Positions 57,615-64,000 of a stretch of 64,000 nt of DNA are shown piece by piece; position 1 is the stretch's first letter; every line of letters begins with the position of its first letter. The notes under the pieces are model-generated. The model did not search any database and was not told the origin of the DNA. It saw only the letters and a program-made list of their open reading frames with translations. This DNA is from Buchnera aphidicola (Phyllaphis fagi) (GTDB lineage: Bacteria; Pseudomonadota; Gammaproteobacteria; Enterobacterales; Enterobacteriaceae). A program made the translations under genes and the position numbers. Location: NCBI RefSeq assembly GCF_964058955.1, contig NZ_OZ060370.1, positions 346,074 to 410,073 of the forward strand, given 5' to 3'.

Positions 57615-58193
57615 TTATGAATATGCCCATTTTATAGTGTTATTTAATAATTTAGCACCTTGTGTAGTTAAAATAGATTCAGGATGAAATTGAAATCCAC
57701 ATACTCTATCAAAATTATTTCGAACAGCCATAACAATATTTTTATATTGAGCATTAATTTTTAATGATAATGGAATATTTGTACAAATTAATGAATGATA
57801 TCTTGCTACTAATAATGGATTCACAATGCTTTTAAACATTTCTTGTTCATCATGCATAATTAAAGATGTTTTGCCATGTAAAATTTTATCTGAATATTGT
57901 ATTGTTCCACCATAATATTCAACAATAGCTTGATAACCTAAACAAATACCAATTACTGGTATTCTACCAATTATAAATCGTAATAAATTTACCATACATC
58001 CATATTGGTTAGGAATTCCAGGTCCTGGAGATAGTAATACTATTGGTTGTTTCATTTTAAATAGAACAGATAAAATATTACTAATAGGAATATTATTTCG
58101 ATAAATAATAACTTGATGATTATGAACTCGTAATTGATCAACGATATTATATGTAAAAGAATCAAAATTATCTAATAAAAGAATTTCTTGCAT
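57615..58193 (-). CDS. trpG: Anthranilate synthase glutamine amidotransferase subunit
   Basis: 192 residues. Supplies ammonia from glutamine to TrpE. Class I amidotransferase with the nucleophile C84 in GICLGYQ and the His-Glu pair in FHPESILT. It is a stand-alone TrpG, not the TrpGD fusion of E. coli. Starts 5 bp after the trpE stop, so the two are translationally coupled. Confidence 0.97.
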   Translation of the reverse strand: MQEILLLDNFDSFTYNIVDQLRVHNHQVIIYRNNIPISNILSVLFKMKQPIVLLSPGPGIPNQYGCMVNLLRFIIGRIPVIGICLGYQAIVEYYGGTIQYSDKILHGKTSLIMHDEQEMFKSIVNPLLVARYHSLICTNIPLSLKINAQYKNIVMAVRNNFDRVCGFQFHPESILTTQGAKLLNNTIKWAYS

Positions 58194-58198
58194 ATAAG

Positions 58199-59761
58199 TT
58201 ATACCTTTTTATAATTTGACTGAATAATAGAGTTTAATACAGCTTGTGCTTTATTACGACTTTCATCGGATTCATCTTGTGGTATTGAATCTAATACTAT
58301 ACCAGCTCCAGATTGAATTGTAGCAAGATTATTTTCTATATAAGCAGATCGTATTACAATACATGTATTTAAATCTCCTAATCCTGTAAAATAACCTATT
58401 GCACCACCATAACTTCCTCGTTTTTCTTGTTCTACTTGAGCAATTAATTGCATCGCACGAACTTTTGGAGCTCCACTTAATGTCCCCATATTCATACATG
58501 CAGAATACGCATGTAAAGCATCTAAATCATTTTTTAAAATACCTATGACTCTAGAAACTAAATGCATAACATGAGAATATCGATCAACTTGTGTTAAATT
58601 AGATACAAATCGAGTACCAGGTATACAAATTTTAGCTAAATCGTTCCGAGCTAAATCAACTAACATTAAATGTTCTGATAATTCTTTCTCATTCGTTCTC
58701 ATCTCTAATTCAATTCGACTATCTAAATCTAAATTTAATTTTCCTTCTGTATCAAACCCTCTGGATCTAGTACCAGCAATTGGGTATATTTCAATTTTTC
58801 TATTTTTAGAATTATATTTTAATGAACTTTCTGGTGATGCTCCAAATAATATAAAATCTTCATCTTGCATAAAAAACATATATGGACTAGGATTTTCCAA
58901 TTTTAAAATATAATATGCAGATAATGGATAAGGACATGGTAAAAAAAATTTTCTAGATGGGACAACTTGAAATATTTCTCCTTTTTTTATATAATATTGC
59001 ATTTTTTTAACAATTTTTTGATATTCTACATCATTTATATTAACTTCTAAAGATGCGTGAGAAATTTGATATTGAGGTATAGATAAGGGTGTCTCACATA
59101 ATTGTTTTTTGATTTTTAATAATCTTTTAATTATTCTTTCTTTTTCAAACATATCATCAAAAAATATACTACCTTGAATAATACTTTTTTTCTTTAAATG
59201 ATCAAAAGTTAATAAAATTTCAGATAAATAAAAACAAAAATCTGGACATTTTTGAATACTTGGTAAATCTGATATGTTTTCAAAAGTATTAATCAAATCG
59301 TAAGAAAATAATCCACCAAAAAATATTGATTTAGATTGGTTTTTAGAAGATTTAATTAATTTTAAAATAAATCGAAAACAATCAAATACTGATAATGATT
59401 GAAGTCTATTATCTTCATCTAGTATATTAATAATATTCGGAAAAATTAATTCAATTTTTTTTTCGAAAGGATAAAATTGTACTTCTGGAGGAATAACAGT
59501 GTGTATTTTATCTAATATATTTTGACCATTTTTAGAAAATGATTCTAAAATCACTTTTCTATTTATAGCAGTAATTCGTATAGCGGTATCTATAATTAAC
59601 ATACTTTCTAATTGATTTTTTTTAACAATTTCAGCAGATTCTAATAATAAAGTTCGTTTTTTTTCATGACAAATATTATAAAAAGTTTCCGCAGGATTGG
59701 CATGATAAGAAACATCTAATTGTATAACCTGAACTTTATTTTGCATATTTGGTAAACTCAT
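58199..59761 (-). CDS. trpE: Anthranilate synthase component I
   Basis: Committed step of tryptophan synthesis: chorismate to anthranilate. 520 residues, E. coli length. Catalytic motifs PIAGTRSRG, FGASPESSLKY, CIVIRSAY and GAGIVLDSIPQDE are intact. The tryptophan-binding feedback motif LLES-x10-S is conserved (39-42 and 53), so the enzyme is probably still inhibited by Trp. The start may instead be the ATG five codons later. It follows miaA by 71 bp on the same strand, with no obvious leader peptide. The pair sits in one copy where E. coli has hfq-hflXKC. Confidence 0.96.
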   Translation of the reverse strand: MSLPNMQNKVQVIQLDVSYHANPAETFYNICHEKKRTLLLESAEIVKKNQLESMLIIDTAIRITAINRKVILESFSKNGQNILDKIHTVIPPEVQFYPFEKKIELIFPNIINILDEDNRLQSLSVFDCFRFILKLIKSSKNQSKSIFFGGLFSYDLINTFENISDLPSIQKCPDFCFYLSEILLTFDHLKKKSIIQGSIFFDDMFEKERIIKRLLKIKKQLCETPLSIPQYQISHASLEVNINDVEYQKIVKKMQYYIKKGEIFQVVPSRKFFLPCPYPLSAYYILKLENPSPYMFFMQDEDFILFGASPESSLKYNSKNRKIEIYPIAGTRSRGFDTEGKLNLDLDSRIELEMRTNEKELSEHLMLVDLARNDLAKICIPGTRFVSNLTQVDRYSHVMHLVSRVIGILKNDLDALHAYSACMNMGTLSGAPKVRAMQLIAQVEQEKRGSYGGAIGYFTGLGDLNTCIVIRSAYIENNLATIQSGAGIVLDSIPQDESDESRNKAQAVLNSIIQSNYKKV

Positions 59762-59832
59762 TTTATTGTATTATTAATATTTTAAAACATTAATTTATTT
59801 AACATATAATTATTTTACAAATAATATATTAC

Positions 59833-60783
59833 TTATATAATATTTTTGTAAATAATATTTAAAATTTTTTCTATAGTTAAATTAATATGTTGATCTTTTA
59901 AAATGTAAAGATTTTTCCAATTTTTTAACCATGTTAATTGTTTTTTTACTAATTTTCTAGTCGCAAAAATAGATTGTTTAATCATTTCATTATAGCTAAT
60001 TACATTAGATAAATAAAGCCACATGTGTCGATAACCAATACAACGTATTGCGGGTAAGTTAATATTTAAATCACCTCTATTTAATAAACCTTGTACTTCT
60101 AATTCAAAACCTTGATCTAACATTTTATGAAAACGAGATTGAATATAATTATATAATTTTTGTTTTTTTAATACTTTGACAAATTGTATAATACGATATG
60201 GTAGTTTGATTAATATATTTTTTTTTAATTTACTAAATTTTTTACCTGTTGTTAAACAGATTTCTAAAGCTCTTAGTAACCTTTGTATATCATTTGGATG
60301 AATATTATTAGCAGAATTTATATCAATTTTTGATAAATATTTATGTAAACTATAATTATCATTATAGTTACTTTCATGTAAAATTTTTTGTCTTAGTATT
60401 AAGTTTGATGCTGGTAATTTTGCAATTCCATTTAATAAAGTATAATAATAAAACATAGTTCCACCAACTAATAATGGAATTTTCCCTAATTGAATAATAT
60501 TATTAATTTCTATTAAAACATCATGTCGAAATTCTGCAGCCGAATAATATTGAATAGGATCTTTAATATTAATTAATCGATGAGGATGTTGAGTTAATTG
60601 AACAGAATTTGGTTTAGAAGTTCCAATATCCATATTACGGTAAATTAAAGCAGAATCAACACTAATTAATTCGACAGGTAAATATTTTCTTAATTTCATT
60701 GCTAATTTAGATTTTCCAGATGCGGTAGGTCCCATTAAAAAAATTAAAAATGATTGGTGAAAATTAGTTTTTTTTTTAATCAT
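59833..60783 (-). CDS. miaA: tRNA dimethylallyltransferase
   Basis: Isopentenylates A37 of tRNAs reading UNN codons. 316 residues, E. coli length. P-loop GPTASGKS at 18-25, DSALIYRNMDIGTSKP, and LVGGTMFYY. Between pgi and trpE on the same strand; in E. coli it precedes hfq. Confidence 0.97.
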   Translation of the reverse strand: MIKKKTNFHQSFLIFLMGPTASGKSKLAMKLRKYLPVELISVDSALIYRNMDIGTSKPNSVQLTQHPHRLINIKDPIQYYSAAEFRHDVLIEINNIIQLGKIPLLVGGTMFYYYTLLNGIAKLPASNLILRQKILHESNYNDNYSLHKYLSKIDINSANNIHPNDIQRLLRALEICLTTGKKFSKLKKNILIKLPYRIIQFVKVLKKQKLYNYIQSRFHKMLDQGFELEVQGLLNRGDLNINLPAIRCIGYRHMWLYLSNVISYNEMIKQSIFATRKLVKKQLTWLKNWKNLYILKDQHINLTIEKILNIIYKNII

Positions 60784-60837
60784 AATTATATAATAATATG
60801 TTTAAAATATCATTTTATTGTTGATATTAATTATTAT

Positions 60838-62490
60838 TTAATGATTTCTATTAAAATAATTATAAAAATCAATTAAACCATTTGTAGAACTATCATATTT
60901 TAAAATATTTGTTTTATTTTTTAATATATTTAAAATTTCTGTAGATACATTTTTACCTAATTCTACACCCCATTGATCAAAACTAAAAATATTCAAAATA
61001 ATTCCTTGTGTAAATATTTTATGTTCATATAAAGCAATCAATGCACCTAAAGAATATGGAGTAATTTTATTTAATAAAATAGTATTACTTGGTTTATTAC
61101 CTTCAAAATACTTAAATTGACTATTATTTATATTAATTTTCATAGAATTTTTTATACATATATTATTTTTTTGTTTTATAAAATATTCTCCAAATGCTAA
61201 AGCATGTGTTTGTGCAAAAAAATTTGATAATAATATTTTGTGATGATGAAATAAGTGACTATGGGTATTAATAGGAGCAATAAAATCACATGGAATTAAT
61301 TTTGTACCCTGATGTATTAATTGATAGAATGAATGTTGACCGTTTGTTCCTGTTTCACCCCAAATGATCGGTCCTGTTTGCCAAGATACTTTATTACCAT
61401 TTCTATCGATGTTTTTGCCATTAGATTCCATATTACTTTGTTGAATATACTTAGGTAAATATTCTAAATACTGATCATAAGGTAAAATAGCTTCTGTTTC
61501 TGTATTAAAAAAATTATTATACCAAATTCCAATTAATGCTAATATTACAGGAATATTGTTTTCAAATTTGGTTTCTCGAAAATGTTGATCCATATCGTAT
61601 GCTCCATGTAATAATTTATTAAAATTATCAAATCCAATAGAAAGAATTATTGATAATCCCATAGCAGACCATAATGAATATCTTCCACCCACCCAATCCC
61701 AAATTTGAAAAATATTTTTTTGAATAATACCAAATTTTAATGCTTGTTTAATATTTGAAGTAATTGCAATAAAATGTTTATTCATAAATTCTTTATTACC
61801 TGCTTTTTTTAAAAAATATTTTTTTATAGTCATAGCATTAGTTATTGTTTCTTCAGTTTGAAAATTTTTAGAAGATATTAAAAATATTGTTCTTTCGAAG
61901 TGATTATTATCTAAAATACTAGATATATCGTTACCATCAATGTTAGATATATAATAAATATTTAAATGGTTTTTATATGGTTTTAATGCTTGAGTAACCA
62001 TTTTAGGTCCTAAATCTGAACCTCCTATTCCTATATTTACAATATTTTTAATACTTTTACCTGAATAACCTTTCCATATTCCATTAATTACTTGATAAGA
62101 AAAATTTTCCATATTATTTAATACTGTATTTATCATCGGCATGACATCAATACCATTAGAATATACTGGTGTATTAGCACGGTTTCTTAACGCTGTATGT
62201 AATACTGAACGATTTTCTGTTTGATTAATTTTTTTACCAGTAAACATTAATTCTATAGCTTCTGATAAATTTGTCTCTATTGTTAAATTTAATAATTTTT
62301 TTATTGTTTCATTAGTAATTCTATTTTTTGAAAAATCAACAAGTATTTTATTCTTAAAAGTGATAGAAAAATTTTTAAATCGGTTTGCATCATTATTAAA
62401 TAAATCAATCATACGTACATGTTTTATTTTATTAAAATGATTATTTAATTTTTTCCAAGAATTTGTTTCAATAGGAATAATATTTTTCAT
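60838..62490 (-). CDS. pgi: Glucose-6-phosphate isomerase
   Basis: Interconverts glucose-6-P and fructose-6-P. 550 residues (E. coli 549). [21 protein letters not shown] phosphate loop, catalytic MESNGK and [16 protein letters not shown], and [12 protein letters not shown] near the C-terminus. Upstream of miaA; divergent from ibpA. Confidence 0.98.
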   Translation of the reverse strand: MKNIIPIETNSWKKLNNHFNKIKHVRMIDLFNNDANRFKNFSITFKNKILVDFSKNRITNETIKKLLNLTIETNLSEAIELMFTGKKINQTENRSVLHTALRNRANTPVYSNGIDVMPMINTVLNNMENFSYQVINGIWKGYSGKSIKNIVNIGIGGSDLGPKMVTQALKPYKNHLNIYYISNIDGNDISSILDNNHFERTIFLISSKNFQTEETITNAMTIKKYFLKKAGNKEFMNKHFIAITSNIKQALKFGIIQKNIFQIWDWVGGRYSLWSAMGLSIILSIGFDNFNKLLHGAYDMDQHFRETKFENNIPVILALIGIWYNNFFNTETEAILPYDQYLEYLPKYIQQSNMESNGKNIDRNGNKVSWQTGPIIWGETGTNGQHSFYQLIHQGTKLIPCDFIAPINTHSHLFHHHKILLSNFFAQTHALAFGEYFIKQKNNICIKNSMKININNSQFKYFEGNKPSNTILLNKITPYSLGALIALYEHKIFTQGIILNIFSFDQWGVELGKNVSTEILNILKNKTNILKYDSSTNGLIDFYNYFNRNH

Positions 62491-62558
62491 AATTTTATTT
62501 ACTCTAAATGTTATATAAAAATTATTTTTATTTTATTTTAAAATAATACAATATAAAA

Positions 62559-62587
62559 CTTGAAATTTCAGATATTATCCTCATGAT
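62559..62587 (+). promoter_or_regulatory. Sigma-32 heat-shock promoter of ibpA
   Basis: CTTGAA (62559-62564), 14 bp, then CCTCATGAT (62579-62587), against the sigma-32 consensus CTTGAAA-N11-16-CCCCATNT. One mismatch in the -10 core. About 90 bp before the ibpA start. Unlike most AT-rich promoter guesses, these hexamers are unlikely by chance here. Confidence 0.8.
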
Positions 62588-62674
62588 ATAATAAGAATAC
62601 TTAAAAGTATTAAATTCAAGATTTAATTAAAATTTAAAATATAAATAATTTAGATTTTTAAAAAGGAGATTTTT

Positions 62675-63121
62675 ATGTCTTATCATTCTATCTCTTGTAC
62701 ACCAATACTTACAGGTAATTTATTTTCCGATCGATTTAATCAAATTGATAAAATATTTAGTACATTAACTGGAGAAAAACCAATATCTGATTTACCTGAT
62801 TATGACTTTATACAAATCAATGATAATGAGTATCAGTTAATATTATTAGTACCAGGATATCACGAAAAAGCATTAGATATCTCTATTCAAAATAATCAGT
62901 TAACTGTATCAGGAAATAATAATTATAATAAAGATAAAGACAAAAAAATTAAATATCTCCATAAAAGTATTAAAAATCATTATTTTACAATAAGTTTTAA
63001 TTTAAATAATCCAATAAAAATTAATAAAGCTATTTTAAAATTAGGATTATTAAAAATAAATTTTGAATATGAAATTCCAGAACAAGAAAAGATTAAAAAA
63101 ATTAGTATTCAACAAAAATAG
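62675..63121 (+). CDS. ibpA: Small heat-shock protein IbpA
   Basis: 148 residues (E. coli IbpA 137). Alpha-crystallin domain from about residue 40: YDFIQINDNEYQLILLVPGY, ISIQNNQLTVSG and the GLLKINFEYEIPE strand that ends the domain. Holdase binding unfolding proteins. It has the best ribosome-binding site in the window (AAGGAG, 7 bp spacing) behind a sigma-32 promoter. In several Buchnera lineages the homologue is plasmid-borne; here it borders the repeat region at the window end. Confidence 0.94.
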   Translation: MSYHSISCTPILTGNLFSDRFNQIDKIFSTLTGEKPISDLPDYDFIQINDNEYQLILLVPGYHEKALDISIQNNQLTVSGNNNYNKDKDKKIKYLHKSIKNHYFTISFNLNNPIKINKAILKLGLLKINFEYEIPEQEKIKKISIQQK

Positions 63122-63292
63122 TAAATATTAATAATAATATATAAATATTTAAATACTTAAATATTTTATAATAATATTGTAAAATATGTAAAATAAATAT
63201 ATTATATTCAACATATTATAAATATATTTATCTAATTTCTATCATAGTATAATAATTATGGTATTAAAATCATATTTTTTTTATATAAGGTA

Positions 63293-63321
63293 TTGACTTA
63301 ATTAGATTTTAGCAGTATTTT
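63293..63321 (+). promoter_or_regulatory. Promoter-like sequence before repeat array
   Basis: TTGACT (63293-63298), exactly 17 bp, TATTTT (63316-63321), reading rightwards towards the repeats. Five of six bases match in each hexamer or nearly so. No protein gene follows in the window. Confidence 0.5.
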
Positions 63322-63377
63322 ATATAAAAACAAAAAAAAAAATGATATATAATACTAAAGAGGAACACTTTACAATA

Positions 63378-63428
63378 TGATATCTGTAATGTTACAATCG
63401 TTAAGATTTGATTGTAGTAGTAATTGAC
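63378..63428 (+). CDS. Possible 16-codon leader peptide
   Basis: ATG followed by 15 codons and TGA, encoding MISVMLQSLRFDCSSN. A purine-rich GAGGAA lies about 11 bp before the ATG, and a promoter-like sequence about 55 bp before. I do not recognise the peptide. It could be a leader peptide for something beyond the window or merely a chance frame. Confidence 0.25.
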
Positions 63429-63523
63429 ATGATTTGATTTTTATAAAAGCACATCAAACATACAGTATTTAATTTGGTGGTTTCATCAGTAGTATTTTAA
63501 CTATATGGATTGTAATATAAAAC

Positions 63524-63596
63524 GGATAACAATTGAAAAAAAATATACCGTTCACGATGGTGAACGGTGAGTACCCATGTTTATACAATTGTTACC
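63524..63596. repeat. Nested inverted repeats in repeat copy 1
   Basis: Outer arms TAACAATTG (63527-63535) and CAATTGTTA (63586-63594), extended by GG/CC with one bulged A, enclose a perfect 9-bp hairpin ACCGTTCAC / GTGAACGGT (63547-63568, loop GATG). The same structure recurs in copy 2 at 63896-63968. Confidence 0.85.
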
Positions 63597-63602
63597 ACGG
63601 GT

Positions 63603-63628
63603 GACACGCTCTCTCATCGAAGCGTGTC
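63603..63628. repeat. GACACGCT hairpin in repeat copy 1
   Basis: A perfect 8-bp stem GACACGCT / AGCGTGTC with a 10-nt loop, directly after the nested structure. It recurs in copy 2 at 63975-64000, ending at the last base of the window. Confidence 0.85.
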
Positions 63629-63844
63629 AAACGTGGGTGAATTTGGAACGAATGGAAGATAATTCTATATCCTGAAATATTGCACAATGCACGAATTGAA
63701 ATATAACATGTAATAAGAAAGACACGATTTAATGCATATCAGCAGCCGCAATATTGCAAAATAACAGCTCAACGTGCCGAGCGGTGGTCTTGTGACGGCG
63801 ATTGATGCGTCAAGATGTTGCTTCAAACATACAATATTTAATTT

Positions 63845-63860
63845 GGTGGTTTGTACCACC
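63845..63860. repeat. Copy-2-only hairpin GGTGGT/ACCACC
   Basis: A perfect 6-bp stem with loop TTGT near the start of copy 2. The left arm is present in copy 1 (about 63476), but the right arm is replaced there, so copy 1 lacks the hairpin. Confidence 0.7.
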
Positions 63861-63895
63861 AGTAGTATTGCATTATATGGATTGTAATATAAAAC

Positions 63896-64000
63896 GGATA
63901 ACAATTGAAAAAAAATATACCGTTCACGATGGTGAACGGTGAGTACCCATGTTTATACAATTGTTACCACGGGTGACACGCTCTCTCATCGAAGCGTGTC
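63896..64000. repeat. Nested inverted repeats and hairpin in repeat copy 2
   Basis: Exact second copy of the structures at 63524-63628: outer arms at 63899-63907 and 63958-63966, inner hairpin 63919-63940, and GACACGCT hairpin 63975-64000. Confidence 0.85.

Larger units (their letters stand above)
63122..63453. other. Non-coding region ibpA to repeat array
   Basis: 332 bp. The first half is AT-rich spacer. The second holds a promoter-like sequence (63293-63321) and a 16-codon frame (63378-63428) just before the repeat array. Base composition shifts from strongly AT-rich to clearly less so near 63400. Confidence 0.55.
63454..64000. repeat. 372-bp tandem direct repeat, second copy cut by window end
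   Basis: Copy 1 begins near 63454 and copy 2 near 63823. The segment 63502-63628 recurs without change at 63874-64000 (offset 372 bp) up to the window edge. The first ~50 bp of the copies differ by several substitutions and a net 3-bp indel. The unit is visibly richer in G+C than the genes around it, especially 63740-63820. No convincing protein frame. Confidence 0.92.

Noticed and set aside
63523..63534. CGGATAACAATT, identical to the core of the E. coli lac operator, in both repeat copies
   Set aside because: There is no lacI, lacZ or vector sequence nearby, and the match is explained as one arm of the inverted repeat TAACAATTG/CAATTGTTA. Taken as coincidence, although cloning-vector carry-over should be excluded with raw reads.
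63665..63904. 79-codon minus-strand frame across the repeat junction
   Set aside because: It uses a TTG start inside one repeat copy and runs through the repeat unit. There is no ribosome-binding site and no recognisable domain, and it is dictated by the repeat rather than by coding constraint.

Overview
This window is a stretch of a strongly AT-rich, reduced gammaproteobacterial genome, almost certainly a Buchnera aphidicola (aphid endosymbiont) chromosome. Three things point there: nearly every gene is a short-spaced orthologue of an Escherichia coli housekeeping gene; E. coli gene order survives with intervening genes deleted; and the rRNA arrangement aroE - tRNA-Glu - 23S - 5S, without a linked 16S gene, is the one known from Buchnera. 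The identification rests on family resemblance and synteny judged by eye, not on a database search. The chromosomal trpEG pair hints at a lineage that lacks the trp plasmid, but the host aphid cannot be named from this sequence alone.

Layout. 0.2-8.2 kb (+ strand): the two-gene ABC exporter mdlA-mdlB, then dnaX, ybaB, htpG and adk. 8.3-15.6 kb (- strand): tRNA-Arg(UCU), a gene-free stretch of about 680 bp, cysS, cspE, 5S and 23S rRNA, tRNA-Glu(UUC) and aroE. 15.9-17.3 kb (+): def-fmt. 17.4-36.8 kb (-): the alpha, spc, S10 and str ribosomal clusters in standard order (tusDCB-rpsL-rpsG-fusA-tuf, rpsJ to rpsQ, rplN to rpmJ, rpsM to rplQ). 37.0-41.6 kb: tsgA (+), then trpS-rpe-aroB-aroK (-). 41.9-45.6 kb: tRNA-Ser(GGA), deoB-deoD, nfuA and ssb. 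45.9-52.8 kb: dnaB, ruvX, hemW, trmB, mutY, yggX and sbcB. 52.8-55.7 kb: tRNA-Asn, tRNA-Ile(CAU), pyrE, dut, rplI-rpsR-rpsF. 56.2-62.5 kb (-): purA, trpG, trpE, miaA and pgi, all reading the same way. 62.7-63.1 kb (+): ibpA behind a clear heat-shock promoter.

The last ~900 bp is unlike the rest. It holds no convincing protein gene, is visibly richer in G+C, and contains one full copy and a partial copy of a 372-bp tandem direct repeat, cut by the window end. Each copy carries nested perfect inverted repeats. A promoter-like sequence and a 16-codon reading frame lie just before it. Next to ibpA, a gene found on plasmids in several Buchnera lineages, this looks like a replication, regulatory or integrated-plasmid region and is the best candidate for something undescribed.

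Functionally the window supplies most of the translation apparatus, part of the replication/repair set (dnaX, dnaB, ssb, mutY, sbcB, ruvX), nucleotide metabolism (adk, purA, pyrE, dut, deoB, deoD), three chorismate-pathway enzymes (aroB, aroK, aroE) and the committed step of tryptophan synthesis (trpE, trpG). The last group fits the nutritional role of this symbiont.
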